DNA of 64,000 nucleotides, from NCBI RefSeq assembly GCF_901709675.1, contig NC_051106.1, forward strand, positions 8,752,001-8,816,000, read 5' to 3'. Shown here piece after piece: positions 1 to 11,758 of this stretch. The translations under genes and the position numbers were made by a program. The stretch comes from Syngnathus acus (taxonomy: Eukaryota > Chordata > Actinopteri > Syngnathiformes > Syngnathidae). Below the pieces are notes generated by a model. That model did no database searches and was not told where the DNA came from. It saw nothing but the letters and a program-made list of their open reading frames with translations. How positions within the stretch are numbered: the first letter of the stretch is position 1; each line of letters opens with the position of its first letter.

Positions 1-786
1 AGCACGCCGCCGCACCCTCCTTCGTCGCGCCGCCCCACGCCTACTCGTCTCTCTACAACGGGGTGGCGCCCAAGCCCGCCCGCCAACACCACCACCATCA
101 TCACCACCACCACAGCAAAGGTGCCCGCAAGCACGGCGAGCTGGGGCCCAAGAAGAAGGCGCGCGCAGGTGGCAAGAGCAAGGAGCGCAGTAAAGAGCAA
201 CGGCTGCAGCTGTCCGGCTGCCTGGTGCCCCCCGCGCCGCCCCGCCCGCCCTACAAAAAGCCCGTGGAGAAGAAAGGCTGCAAATGCGGACGTGCCACCC
301 AGAACCCCTCGGTGCTCACCTGCAGGGGGCAGCGCTGCCCCTGCTACTCCAACCGCAAGGTGAGAATATGACCTGCTATGTATACGGTCATCGTATGTAA
401 ATTCCATTTTTTCTATCTCCGTGTGTAATATTAGAACTTGTACAAACCAAATGAATGTTTGCTGTGGTCACCATCTGCAGGCATGCCTGGACTGCATCTG
501 CCGCGGCTGCCAGAACTCTTACATGGCAAACGGCGAGAAAAAGCTGGAGGCGTTCGCCGTGCCCGAGAAGGCGCTGGAACAGACGCGGCTCACGCTGGGC
601 ATCAACCTCACCAGCATCACGGCGGCCGCCGCCCTCCGCAGTCCGTCGGGCAGCGGCCTCCGCGCCGGCACCCTGCTCAACGTGGCGGCGGCCACCGGCG
701 CGCCCGTTGCCACCGCCTTCCTGTCGGCCAGCAGCCCGCCAAGGGACCCCACCTACGAGGACAGCCTTGAGCTGCTCATTGGCTGA
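1..786 (+). CDS. msl2: MSL2 E3 ubiquitin ligase, C-terminal part (last two exons in window)
   Basis: MSL2 is the RING-type ubiquitin ligase subunit of the male-specific lethal histone acetyltransferase complex; it acts in the nucleus on chromatin. Only the 3' end is present. The penultimate exon runs off the left edge (reading frame from base 3) and ends at 359 (AAG|gtgaga). The last exon is 481-786, after ccatctgcag, and stops with TGA at 784-786; both joins are phase 0. The product carries the Cys-rich CXC domain typical of MSL2 (KKGCKCGRATQNPS...RGQRCPCYSNRK|ACLDCICRGCQNSY), followed by the family tail EKKLEAFAVPEKALEQTRLT. Upstream of it lie nine consecutive histidines (about 88-114) and a Lys/Arg-rich basic stretch. 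The tail after TSIT is Ala/Gly-rich and ends EDSLELLIG. The RING domain would lie to the left of the window. The identification is firm; a or b paralogue is not resolved. Confidence 0.95.
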
Positions 787-2156
787 ACCCTATGAGGAGG
801 TGGGCCAGATTTTTTTTTTCCCCGGTGCTTGTTGAATGTTCCGGCTGCTCGCCACCCCTGCCCCCCCTGAAGGGGGCGCACTATGGCAGCTGCTTTTCTT
901 CTGTGGTGGAAAATGCGCAGTAGCCGGACTAGTGTGGGTGTGCCAAACCCTCCTGTAACGGTGCCTGTGTGTGTATGTGTGTGTGCGCGTGGGTGTGCTG
1001 CTCTCAACCCCTTCCCCCCCGACATACAGCACCCTTGAAGGCAATACTCCACCCAATACTCTCTTGCCACAGCCCCATGGCTCCCTTTTTTTAATCTGTA
1101 CCGCTGTGCAAGCAACCGTGACATGGAAGTACTTGACGAACATTTAGCATCGTTAGCACTTAGCGTGAGACACAAAAACTCCCACGGTGCGTCCAAAGAC
1201 AACACTGGCTGTTAAAAGCCTAGACATGAGTTGTTTTTAATTTTTTTTATCTCTACCCCAACTCCCAAAACAAGAGTATTGCGTGCGATTGTGTGTGTGC
1301 GAGTGTCATCCTAATGCGTCATCACTGTATGGGTCCAGTATGCGTGGGACCAACAAGATATTTATCGAAAACCAACAAAAAACTAATAATGGGCGACAGA
1401 GTGAGGAGGACTCTCAGCGCGATATGAAGCAGCTCTCCGTTGGTAGCGGGCGCGTTACGACCTCACAACCATCAGCATAAACAATGTAATCTTCCCTATA
1501 TGTGTGCGTTGATGTGTGTCTTTTGGGGCATTACTTGAAGCCGGATTAGTTTTAGGTTGTTGTTTATTTTGTATCGCTAAAATCATTTGAAGATGAAAAC
1601 ATTCACTGCCATGACATGGACTCGACCAGTAAGACAGACACGTCAATTAAATGATAGTTTTTTACTTTTTCACTGGTGTGTGTGTGCGTCTCTGTGTGTG
1701 GCTCCGAATGCTTTCCAGACAAAAATGAAAAAAGTCATGTTAGCTTCCAGTGTTAGCATCCAAGTTATCCTCTCTGTTAGTTTCCAAAGCTACTGCTAAT
1801 GTTAGCGGTAAGCCCTGCCTTGGCTTGAAACCTAAGGTTCGTGAGTGACTTTAGATGAACTTTGCAGGATTGACTTTAGCGTCCAATTTGGCTTCAGCTT
1901 GTATCCAGACAAACTCAAGGCATCGCCGCTTTTCTATTTGCCTACGTAAGCAAAAGCCCTGCTTGCCGCCATCGCAGCCGTTCCGCTTTCCAGCCCTCGC
2001 GGCTTATCCTCACTTGAGCACATTTTAGCACGCTGAATGTTGACTGCAAACATCAATGGCTCATTATCTGCCGAGCGCGCCGCGTGATCATGACAGCGTG
2101 ACTTAAGCAGTCAATCCCGTACGGAGGCTGCGGACCACGAGGTCCCGAGCTCGGGT
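787..2156. other. msl2 3' UTR and convergent intergenic space
   Basis: This interval lies between the stop codons of two convergent genes, msl2 (+) and tnfsf10 (-). It holds a short T tract, small GT-rich stretches near 966-990 and 1675-1700, and repeated TTAGC/GCTAA words around 1738-1806. An AATAAA on the minus strand (TTTATT at 1563-1568) could serve tnfsf10, about 590 nt past its stop. An ATTAAA near 1646 on the plus strand could serve msl2. If both are used, the two 3' UTRs overlap tail to tail. No coding exon is visible. Confidence 0.5.
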
Positions 2157-3616
2157 CTAGCCCACCAGGAAAGTCCCGAAGTAGCTGGCCCGGCCGTCCG
2201 CCTCCAAGGCGCTGGCGTTGCCGACGGCCACAAAGAGGCGGTCGTCAGGCTGCAGGAAGGCCGTGCCCGCCTGGGTGAGGGAGAACATTCCGGGCTCTCT
2301 GCCTCGCGGCCAGCAGGCGCTCCGCGAAGACTTCATGAGCAGGATGGGAGCCGTGTACGAGCTCATCTACGTGAACATCGGGACGTTTTTAACGGGTACA
2401 GAAAATCAGACTTGTACCATGATTCGGACCTTTTTATAAATATACTGGACGAGCTGGGCCCCTTCTTGCTCCCCGTCTGGGTTGTGGTCATGTTCCTCCT
2501 CCTGGTCCTTGCTCCAGGTGGAGTAGAGCCTGAAGTAGGTCTGCGCGTAGATGTAGTAGAGCCCTGCCCGAGGCACCAGCAGCTCTCCCCCTCTCAGCTC
2601 CACATTGTGCAGGAAGGACTCCCCTCGGTGTCCTTCCCACGCCGTCACGCGCTCGCCCAGGTGACCTTTGCGGCTCTTCGCACCGTCTGCGCGCCAACAG
2701 TGTAAAGCCAAAACCTTCGTATTGTAAAATTTCCCAACAGATCATTTTTTTCCTCTCACCTTCTTGCGTCTGTGAGGATGAAGTGGCGGTCACGTGAGCC
2801 GCCACATCAGGACGAACGTGGCCGTCAGGCAGGAAAGGAAGAACGTCTGTCAGCTTATCTGGCAACCACACAGTCGCGCCGTTTTATTGAGGCAGAAAAG
2901 ATCATTTGTATCGACCTTGGTTACGCTCTTACTTGTCACGCCGGAAGACATGTCCTTCTCTAATCTCGCCGCCATCGCCTGCAAAATAACCACCAACAAT
3001 TAAGCGCAAAGAAGGAATTGACTAAAAATCCCCAAAATCAACTCCATCCAGAAGCGTGTGTCTAAGGTAGATGTTTGCCTTGGCCACCAGGGTACAGTAT
3101 TTTGTTATTATAGGACTAAAAAAAAAAAAATTTGCAAGACAAGTTTCAGATAGAATACAATCAAACCTTTTCAATGTGGTAGCGGAGTTGTTGCAAAACT
3201 TGCCAGCAGGGGTCACTCGTCTTCTCATCGGTCGGGAACTCGAAATTGACGTCGGTCAAACATGACATGCTCCCCCCGGAAAAACTGTCCTGCATCTGTA
3301 GACATGAAGCGAAACTGAAAACCACAACAGAACTTGCTCCGGTTAAAGCTAGCTAGCGGCGTACTTGAGGTTGAATTAACCATAAAATAGCCCTGTGCTC
3401 TTTTGTCCGTCCTAGCCAAGGGTCAGTAGAGCGGAGGAGGTTTTTTTTTTTAGGGTAAAAGTGAAGATTGTGCATGGAGGCCCCCGAGGCCTCTTCTTTC
3501 CCAACATTCCAGATTCCAGACAACAGTTAAACCTTCTGATATTTTTGCACATAATGCGACCACTATTTTACACACACAAACAATCACAACACAAAGAAAC
3601 GCTTTAGTAATTTTAG

Positions 3617-3670
<54 letters not shown>

Positions 3671-4310
3671 CAATAAATTAGTGCCTTAATTTGGAAAATA
3701 ATTGATTTAATATACATTGGGCCCCGACCGTTTAAATGGCTGCTATTAGTTCTGTTTTAATCGGAAAAAAAGAAAATCATTTGATTAAAAGAATTTGTTT
3801 AATTCCATTTAATGCGACTTGGCCACCAGAGGGCAGTATAATCCTGTCATGCCGATGCATGAAGACGTTTACAACTACTACTGCAGTGAGGATAAAGAAT
3901 ATATGTCTCTGCGTACTGTCTGTATATGTTGATGTGGTTCTAATGTGTATTGCTTAAAACCACCACACCACGCTTGTCGTTAGCCCATCTTCGTGTTTTG
4001 CTTTTAAGCAAAACACTCTGCCCCGTTTCCTCCCATTGTCGGCCGGCACACCGCGAGCATTGGCAGCCGTTCCGCACTCGCATTCCTGCTAGATGCAGTG
4101 CAACTTTTGACAGCGTGTTTAATCTGTTCCACACCGAGACTAGTCCTTTTTAGCGGTTTGCTAAGTGAGCGTAGTCGGGAAAGCTGCCCTTACCGTGTGC
4201 AGGACTCTGTTGAAGAAGACCACGCTGAGCACCAGTGTGAGGGTCTGCACGGCCGCGGCGGCCAGCACCAGCAGCCAGAAGCATTGCGGGGAGCCCCAAG
4301 AAGCGCTCAT
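2157..4310 (-). CDS. tnfsf10: TNF superfamily member 10 (TRAIL), complete, six exons, 281 aa
   Basis: This is a death ligand of the TNF family: a type II membrane protein whose C-terminal TNF homology domain forms trimers and binds death receptors to trigger caspase-dependent apoptosis. Coding exons in transcription order are 4310-4194, 3295-3167, 2978-2933, 2846-2760, 2686-2430 and 2366-2157. All junctions have GT..AG and matching phases, and the total of 846 nt gives 281 aa, the length of human TRAIL. The start at 4310 opens MSASWGSPQCFWLLVLAAAA, a signal anchor at about residues 10-31. The second exon carries MQDSFSGG, the third and fourth a short stalk leading to RPDVAAHVTA, the start of the TNF domain. 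Exon 5 carries ELRGGELLVPRAGLYYIYAQ; exon 6 carries APILLMKSSRSACW and ends FGTFLVG. The Cys of SACW is residue 230, the position of the zinc-binding Cys in human TRAIL. The smallest intron is 63 bp. Confidence 0.95.
3616..3667. repeat. (AT)n microsatellite in tnfsf10 intron 1
   Basis: About 50 bp of nearly pure AT dinucleotide repeat lie inside the first intron of tnfsf10 (3296-4193). Confidence 0.95.
3806..3910 (+). repeat. Dispersed repeat copy carrying a CTCF-like motif (copy A)
   Basis: This stretch in tnfsf10 intron 1 resembles a second stretch at 36310-36415. Both have TGGCCACCAG(A/G)(G/A)GGCAGTATAAT near the left end (3820-3838 here) and the identical 18-mer gaggataaagaatatatg near the right end (3888-3905 here), about 50 bp apart. 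The 18-mer also occurs at 63331-63348. The repeat family is not identified. Confidence 0.6.
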
Positions 4311-6137
4311 GACGAGGTCGAGAAGGCGCAGCCGCTTAAGTCGAGCAAATGAGAAAGAGGGAAAAAAGAGAGGAGGAGGAGTAGTTGGAAGATGACGAGG
4401 AGGAGGAGTGTTAGGGGCCTGGCTGTCTTATTACAACTGCAAGCCGGCCGGCCCTCTGGAAATTTTAAATAAGTTCCAAAAATAGATGTCAACAAAAAAG
4501 TCAAAGTGAGTCATTAAAGATATATTTGGCATCTTTTATTCATTTTAAATGATTTTGACACATTGGGTGATTATAAAAATATTCCCCAAGATGTGATCGT
4601 GTTTTTCGTTAGATCATTTATGATAAAAACATTCATCATTTTATTTTTTCATTTCAAAGCATTTGTAAACACACTTTTATTTGTTCATTATTAAAACCAT
4701 TAAAACATGAAGGCAGCGGATTCTCCTCCTCCTCGTAAAAACGGGTTTCCTCTTATTGATGCAATGATCCACTGCTTGTTGCCAAATGACCCTCTCCATT
4801 GTTTGGCAGGTCATCGTACAGTGGATACCAAAAGTCGGCACACCCCTGTTTGAAAAAACAATGACCCGTTTCATTATTTATGTGAGCTGTAAGCTTTACA
4901 ACGTGTTTTGAGATCAACGGAAAAAAATTAACAACTGAAATCATGTTTGCAAAAGTGTGCACACCCTCATACCTTCTTTTTTTCTCTCCAATTTTAACAG
5001 GTCATATTAACGGTAGGGCAAATTTGATCTTGGTTATTTTCTCTTTTATATCACAGATTTTTTTTTTTATCCACTTCACTTGAAAGTAGAGCCGGACATA
5101 ATAAGTCAGGGCCTCAACGTTATTGAGTGAGTCACTTCCGAGGTCTGTCGGGAGGGAAGGAGGTGATAAGCCAGGAACGTTTCCCCCTCGGGGAGGGAAG
5201 TTGACACCCTGAGAGAACCCCCCCGTTCTCACACACACACATTGTGGGAGCGAGTTAGGACGTGTGTTGCAACGTCGAAAACATCCCAAAGAATGAACAA
5301 TATGAACGCTTTAAAACAAGTGGATAACATCGTGAAAATTTTGTGGCACCTGTGGGATGAGCAAGTCGGTCAATATTTTTCTTATATTCCTTGAATCACT
5401 CCCCCTTAAAAATGTTGAACAGAATTTTATTCTCCATTATCCAAACAAATAGGCCTCAATGTCTTTTCAACCTTTATAAAAATACATATTTTACATCTGT
5501 CCCGCTTTGATATTTTTAGCAATACCTAATCAAAATATTCACGCTAGTAAGAGCAAATATTTTTCATTAAAATTCTGTTATCATTTACATTAATTACACA
5601 CCCATAATTGATATGTCTATCAGCATACCAAAAACGTTGTCCCTTCAAACCAAGCGCTCCCTCCAGTTACATTCGGACATCTTTTGGCTCATGTCCAACC
5701 AGACATCATGTTCACAAATTGGATTGGAAGATTCTTTCCGTTACCTCCCCCGAGGCTCGCTCGCTTCCTGGGAAAGTCACGGAACACAAAAGATTCCTTG
5801 ACTCTGCTTTGTCAACTGTAGGAATTTCTGATTGATATAACAGAAATGCCACTTTAAAAAAGGACAACATTTGTGTATATAGTTTTTTTTATTATTAAAC
5901 CAGAGTACAGAAATATATCTTATTATATTTTAATACTAAAATGGGAAATATCCCCTCGACTGCAAAGGCTTTGCACCAAACAAGGTCCGTGTATTTTTTT
6001 CCTTAAGATAATGTCAAATCATCTTTGATCCTGCTTTTTACGCCTACAAAAAGTGTTTTATAATACAAATTTTTGGGCCTGATTATTGATCAAATATATT
6101 TTCAGATGATACGTTTGGAAAGATGAAGTTGAAGCCC
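4311..6137. other. Intergenic between tnfsf10 5' end and nceh1 3' end
   Basis: Both flanking genes are on the minus strand, so this holds the tnfsf10 5' UTR and promoter and the nceh1 3' UTR. Just above the tnfsf10 start, 4311-4410 is purine-rich (GAGGAGGAG-type) with no clear TATA box. A repeat-like block with cggcacacccctg and gtgcacaccctcata words lies at 4826-4975. A minus-strand AATAAA (TTTATT at 5888-5893), about 245 nt past the nceh1 stop, is a candidate polyadenylation signal. No further exon is seen. Confidence 0.5.
4826..4975. repeat. Repeat fragment with 'accaaaagtc..cacaccc' words
   Basis: The segment begins gataccaaaagtcggcacac and ends near gcaaaagtgtgcacaccctc. Related words occur at 30593-30613 (atatcaaaagtctacacacc) and 41715-41875 (attaaaagtctacacacccc ... 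ttgtgcacacccttgaat). Three sites in one 64-kb window suggest a dispersed element common in this genome. Class and exact ends cannot be fixed from these copies. Confidence 0.5.
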
Positions 6138-8587
6138 CTACAAGTTGTCGCGTAGCCACCGGACATAGTCCGCAAAGGCCCTCACCCCGACGTCGAACGC
6201 GAAGGGCCACATGGTGAGACTGAAACATGCGTGAAATCCGTCCGAGTAGTTCTCGGCCGTGACTGGCACACCGGCTTCGTTCAAACGGCGCGCATACATC
6301 AGGCCATCGTCTCGCAGCACGTCGTGCTCGCACGTCATGATGTAGGCCCGTGGGCACTTGGCTAGAACCTCGGGTCCGGCCAAGAGAGGCGCTGCACGCA
6401 CGTCTAGCAGACCTGGAACCTCATCCAGAATTCCTGCATGGGGCAGAATTTCAGTTGTTTACATTGAATTTTTATTTTTTTGCAGTCAAAAAAGTGAAAT
6501 TAAGGTTCCACAGTATTTCTGTATTACACCACCCTCTGGTGGCCAAAGTGCGAAATTGAAGACCTGGCACTTAAAGACTCATTGTATCATCTTGAAATGA
6601 ATCAACCGTTCCATACTTTCCATCCTACGCGGCCCCTCGCCACGTACTGGCAAGTAGTCATTGCGGTGCTTCGGCCGAAGGAGGGCGGTCCAATCCAGGC
6701 GAGCCATCAGCTCCGGCGCCACGTTGGAGCTGTGTTGGTTGGCGAAGAAGTGTGACTTAAGGGAGAGGTCGGCACCCAGGTATTGCAGCCAAAACTGGAC
6801 CATGGCCGAACGGTTGAGGATGACCATGTCTCGGTTTTGCTGATAGGACGGCGTGTTGAAGTCCAGAGCCTGAAGGACCGGGTAGATCAAAGCCTGCACG
6901 CTGAACTTCACCCTCATGCTGTCATCCATGGCAATCTGAACAACAAGACATCCCATTTTGCAGAGAAAAACTGATTAAGGATTTTTTTTTCGTGTCTAAT
7001 CTCTTCCAAAATGTTCCCACCATACCTCTTGAGCGATGGCGGCCGATAGGTTGCCGCCGGCGCTGTCCCCCGACACGGCGACACGCTGCGGATCCACGCC
7101 GTACTCGGCCAGCACCTCCGGGGATAGGAAGTGCTTGGCGGCCGCGAGGCAGTCCAGGTACGGCGTCGGGAAGCGGCTCTCGGGATACAGACGATAACTT
7201 GGCGGTGGGAACAAGACGTGCCGTTGAAAAATAAGAAAAACTCTTGAAAGTTTAAGACTTACTCGACTGAAACCACAACCATGTCGAGTTCTTTGGACAT
7301 TTTGCGGCTTCCTTGATCGTACGCGCCGTCCCCTGGGGAACAACACACAACTGACGTTTTGCTCATGAATACAAAATTCAATGTTCTTTCGGATTTTGGC
7401 AGAGAAGTGTGCTTGAACAGCATCTGTCGGCATCACAGATGACTTTAAGGTAGAGGTTAGGGTGCCTCAGGGATCAACTCTAAGCCCCTTTATCTTTGCA
7501 ATAGTGATGGATGGAATATAAATGTGTGTGTGTGAATAAGAGAGCTAGACGAGGAAGAGCGACTGACTGGGACTGCCGTAGGCCCAGCCTCCTCCATGGA
7601 TGTAGAGCAGACCCCTCCTCAGCTGCCCTTCAGTCTGGGGCTGGTAAATGCGCACGGGGACGCCGTCGAAAGCCACGTCGCTGACCGCCAAGTAGCCCGC
7701 ATCAGGCCCGGCTGTCAACTTCTTAACGGTGCCCTCCAGGCGCTTGGAAGTCCTTCGGCTGGCCGTGATGTGGTGGCCCAAGCCCAGCCACTCCATCGCA
7801 CGCGCCTGAAGGGGAACATAATTATTTATTCATTATTTTTGCAGGAAATTCCACATTGGCACGGCATCCAGACAAAGTGTGCCCATATGGTTGTAATGGT
7901 AGACTTTCACCTGCAAAGCTTGTGACGCAATGAGGAGCAAAGGTGAACATTGACGGGAAGTTAGTGATGCAAACCTGACTTGGCTTTCTCAACGGCAAAA
8001 TGCTGCTTTCTTCACTTAAGCTTTATTGCGCAACGCCTTCTATTTGTGGTTAGGATTGGAACCCTGGCAAACTGATCTTACATCTCACGAGTATTTTCAT
8101 TTGTGTTTGCTTAGACTTAGACGTGTGTGTTCACTATTTGCATAAGATGGAAATTTTACATAGCACACATGGAACATGTAAAAAAATAGAGCATTGAGGC
8201 AATATCGGGAAAATAGTAAATAATTCATATGCCTTTGCAGGGAGTTCTCGGTTTACAACGGTCTTGCAAAGCAACCCTCGTGACTGCTAACAAGTTTGCA
8301 AAAAGTGTGTGAAGGCACGCTTACCGACCAACCAACTTATTTCTATTCTCATTTGATTATTTGGCAAGAAAAAATGCAAGACTGGAACAGACAATTTCCA
8401 GACTCAAACCTCCTTGAATTATTTTTAAACTCACCAGGCGTATGACAGTTTTGATCATGTCATCTAACAGCCAAAGTTTCCATTGCTGCCGAATAGCGGC
8501 AGGCAGCGGCTTGTACAAGCAGAAGCGCACAGCCGCGGCCAGCGAAGCGGCCAGCGAAGCGGCGATGACCGCCGACAGCAACCACAT
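6138..8587 (-). CDS. nceh1: Neutral cholesterol ester hydrolase 1, complete, six exons, 415 aa
   Basis: NCEH1 is a serine hydrolase of the arylacetamide deacetylase (AADAC)/hormone-sensitive lipase group, anchored in the ER membrane by an N-terminal segment; it hydrolyses cholesterol esters and ether lipids. Coding exons in transcription order are 8587-8435, 7805-7568, 7332-7263, 7197-7026, 6935-6617 and 6433-6138. Phases are consistent and total 1248 nt. The N-terminus MWLLSAVIAASLAASLAAAV is the signal anchor. The oxyanion-hole motif HGGGW lies at residues 121-125. The nucleophile motif GDSAGG has Ser199; the other triad members are Asp355 (CEHDVLRDDG) and His385 (DGFHAC). The stretch VQALIYPVLQALDFNTPSYQ is almost diagnostic of NCEH1 as opposed to AADAC. 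The length is close to human (408 aa). It sits beside tnfsf10 on the same strand, as in human 3q26.31. The donor of the second coding exon (CCCA|gtcagt) is the least certain junction; it is chosen for phase and for alignment. Confidence 0.94.
7438..7514 (+). mobile_element. Reverse-transcriptase relic of a non-LTR retrotransposon
   Basis: Read on the plus strand from 7438 this gives DDFKVEVRVPQGSTLSPFIF followed by AIVMDG. This matches the conserved RT block of LINE elements (V.QGS.LSP.LF..VMD). It is antisense to nceh1, within its second intron (7333-7567). Only about 25 codons remain, with no recognisable RT sequence on either side, so it is a dead 5'- and 3'-truncated fragment. The pattern resembles RTE- or L2-type elements, but the clade cannot be settled. 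Confidence 0.75.
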
Positions 8588-11440
8588 CTCGGCTGCGCTG
8601 CGGAAGGAAAAGGTGACGAAAGCAAAGGTAACAGAGAAAGAGGAGTGGCCAAACCAGTTTCAAATACTTTCATGAAGAACTTCATAATTAATCAAATATA
8701 ATAATTAGAATAGCCTGTGGGAGTAAACTTTATAGTGCATCGTTTTAAAATCCACAACGTGTTTCTGTGGATGTTCATCTGGCTTTTGACACATTTAACG
8801 GGCTTCATTTGACTTTTTTTTTTTTTACCTGACTGCTTTTATTTGAAACGGTACAAAGGGGAACATCCGGGACTTTGACTTTTAAAAATAGTTGTAGTAT
8901 ACGTTGTCGCCACACGAGGGCAGAATACAACTGTTGATCGGTTTATTTGAGTTGATTAGAATTTTTTTGTATGAATCTTTTATTGGCATTTTTATGCTTA
9001 ACACCTTCAACTATAATGTATTTAGTGTATTTCTTCATTCATTTCATTTGGTGTATTTTCTAATCTTTTTCAAGGCAAGTTAGAAAATGTTTTAGGTTGT
9101 TTTATTGCAATTTACAAAGACATGCAATAAGACTGGTGTGGTCTATAACATTTATTTTTTTTTTTTTTACAACAATGCCAGCAATAATTAGGGGTAATAA
9201 AGCCGGTGCCACTCTTGCACTCCCTTCCCACGGGTTCACTCCAGTTCTGCATCCCTGGTGATTTCCACAAAAACAGCGACGACGAAGGCCTGACCCCGGC
9301 CACTGACGGATTTTCCAAAACAAGCTCCAGCGGGACGGCCCGGCCGACCGTGTCAGATTAACCTCTGGGGCTCCCGGAGGAGGTCCACTCCAACATTTAG
9401 ATACCGAACACTGTCATAAAGTCAGCTAAAAAAGGAATCCAAAGTGAGGGTGGTTGGACCTTTGGCCGAGTTGTGATGTCGAACAAATTCCATTGTGGAT
9501 GTTAAGTGTATTTCATGACCTCGCGTTAGCTTTCATAATCCACAGTTTTGTTCTCCTACGTCCCATGTTCTTGTCCTGCTTTTTGTTTCTACATGTTCTC
9601 ATCGATGCCGTTCCTCGTTTCAACCAATCAGTTGCCTGGGCCGCTTGTGTCTCGTCCAAGTGGAGCTCGTCTTTTTGCTTGTTGTTACTGTCAGTCGCCA
9701 TTTTCCTCCAAGTCATGACACGGTGAGTCTTTTGTTTGTTACACTACTTTGGTATTGAATGACTTTTTTGATCTGATTAAAAAAAAAAAAAAAGTTATAC
9801 AAGCGCTTTGGCCTGTCCCAGCATGACGTGCAGTGTTTGTGCGGCTATATTTGAAACCCTAAGCAAGACTGCACGCTGCACCCAAGATCCGTTTCCCGAA
9901 GCTGCAAGCAGATGCCAAAAATGTGTCCGAATAGGAGAGTCAGCGGAATGCTAAGAGTTTAAACTTGAATGCGATATATACGTGTCTGCCGAGCGTAAAA
10001 AAATGGCGTCTCCCTGTAGTCTGCGGTACGGAGGCCCCAATGTCGGGGGAGGCCTCGACTGGAATTACACTTAATGGTCATTTAACGCCACTAAATACAG
10101 GAGGCACGCGTTCTGGGTTTCTGTTTCAGGCTGCCTTGCGACCCCCCTCCCTCCTCATTTTTGCACGCCGAAATGAATAAACATCTTTGATGATGATTTT
10201 ATTCAACACCCCATCAAAAGCAAATGGCATACTTCGGTCATCAACCGCAAAACGGGATTTTAATATTCCAAATTTCAATTTTCTCTAGTTGACTGAGCGG
10301 AACGAGGCTTTGAAGCTGAGTATTGTGCGACCATGCGGGTTATTGTGTATTAGCCCATTGGGGAAACTGGTAAACAACTTAATTCAATTGAGTGGATCAA
10401 ACATGAGACGAGGAGTAAGAAATTTAAAAAAGAAATCAGCAGTGGAGAATTGTGGCGTGTGCATTATGTGTGGTCCGTTGCACGGGGCGGTTGTTAAAAA
10501 CATAAATTGACATGAACCGTCAGGATTGTTGTCGTCGTCACTGGAGCAGGCATCACTGCTAACACAAATTTGGGAAAATCCATCCGTCCAAGTTGGGGGT
10601 CGGACAGGGCCCGATGAGGCCGACTGCATGCCTCAGCCCTGACCTTTGACCTTGTTGTGCCCGGGAGGAGGGGGGGGGGACATTTCGAGCTGTGAAAGTC
10701 ATCACAGGGGAAGAGTAGGAGGTTGCTGGGAAGACACAACATACAACCCCACGGTCCGTTTCCTTTGCAGCCCTCTCCGCACCCCCTTCCCAAATCGGAT
10801 ACCGATGTTCGGTCAACCCCCCCGCCCCCACCTTAAGCTGTCAAGCTGGACGCGGCCTCCCCGTTTGGCTTCAGCTGCTGTGCAGACACCACGACAAGAA
10901 GCAGCTGTTGCAGCAACAGCACTGCAAGCTGACATGTGGCGGCTTACCTCCGGGATGCACTTTGACATTTTAAAGATGGTGCTTTGGAGTTTTCATAGGG
11001 AAATTTAATTGGGGCTCCTCATGTGGAGGGGCGATGTTTAGGGTGCGTCAAGGCGAAATTGTCAGCATAAAAATGTGTCCAATGATGAGGCCAAGCAATT
11101 GAGGTGCTGTCGACTTCAAATACGACCGTGTTGTCCTCTGCGCGTATTTGTGTCATGCGAGGATTTGAGTGGCGGAGCAGTGGTGTCCTCAAGGCGAGGT
11201 GACGAGTGACGCTCTCTGTTGCATTTTGTCAATGTGTGTGGCAGCAGCTTCCATTTCAGCTCATTGTCATCCCTCTCGAGTGTTATTTGTGTCCTAACTC
11301 TTTTGCAGCACTCTTCCTAACATGTTTTTTTTTTTTGTGCAAATATATTTTCACTTGAGTACAAAGTAATTGTGAATATGTCTTAGCAATGAATAAAAGA
11401 CAAGAAACAAGTCTTTAACTTGACAAGCTGACCAACCTGT
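8588..11440. other. Intergenic between nceh1 and ppp2r3a (divergent promoters)
   Basis: nceh1 is transcribed to the left and ppp2r3a to the right, so this 2.9-kb gap holds both promoters. A CTCF-like word (GCCACACGAGGGCAGAAT) lies at about 8908-8926. The stretch 9540-9795 contains ccaatcag and ends in an A-run (9779-9794), which suggests an old poly-A-tailed retroposon. A CRISPR array, tRNA gene or coding exon was looked for and not seen. Confidence 0.5.
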
Positions 11441-11758
11441 CACTCTCAACGAGCCCCCGCCCCGCCCAGGCGCGCTGCACACGGGTGGGAACTCCCCCTA
11501 AGTTCCCCCGGTTCTCCTCACTCTCACTCGGCTCAGTCGCTCCAAGAGCTGTCACGCTCACAAACGCTGACACGGAAAGGCACGAGAAACAAGCCCACGC
11601 GTGTGTTAGGTAGCCCACCCTCTCGTCGGGCTCTGCCGGTTCGCTCCTTGCCGCTCGGTTTGCGGCGGTCGTGACTCGGCCAAGGAGGCGGCGGAAAGAG
11701 CGAGCGGCTCGCCGGTGGAGGTGAAGGACGAGGTGGGGAGACAAAAAAGGGGGAAAAG
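11441..11758 (+). other. ppp2r3a: Probable untranslated first exon and CpG-rich promoter of ppp2r3a
   Basis: The region is GC- and CpG-rich compared with its surroundings, which fits a vertebrate housekeeping promoter. It ends in a purine-rich stretch with a strong splice donor (gggaaaag|gtaagc; exon end 11758). The next plus-strand acceptor with a good polypyrimidine tract that leads into the ppp2r3a start codon is at 21826. No start codon in this region leads into the ppp2r3a frame. The transcription start was not located, so the left boundary is nominal. This is an inference from position, composition and donor. Confidence 0.5.

Noticed and set aside
9454-9726. Possible small membrane protein or first exon of a new gene
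   Set aside because: Hydrophobic by composition only, and the surrounding sequence with ccaatcag and a trailing A-run looks like an old retroposon. The donor-like acacg|gtgagt is not enough to claim a gene.
8588-11440. GHSR, expected near TNFSF10 and FNDC3B from human gene order
   Set aside because: No seven-helix receptor coding sequence is found on either strand here or elsewhere in the window.
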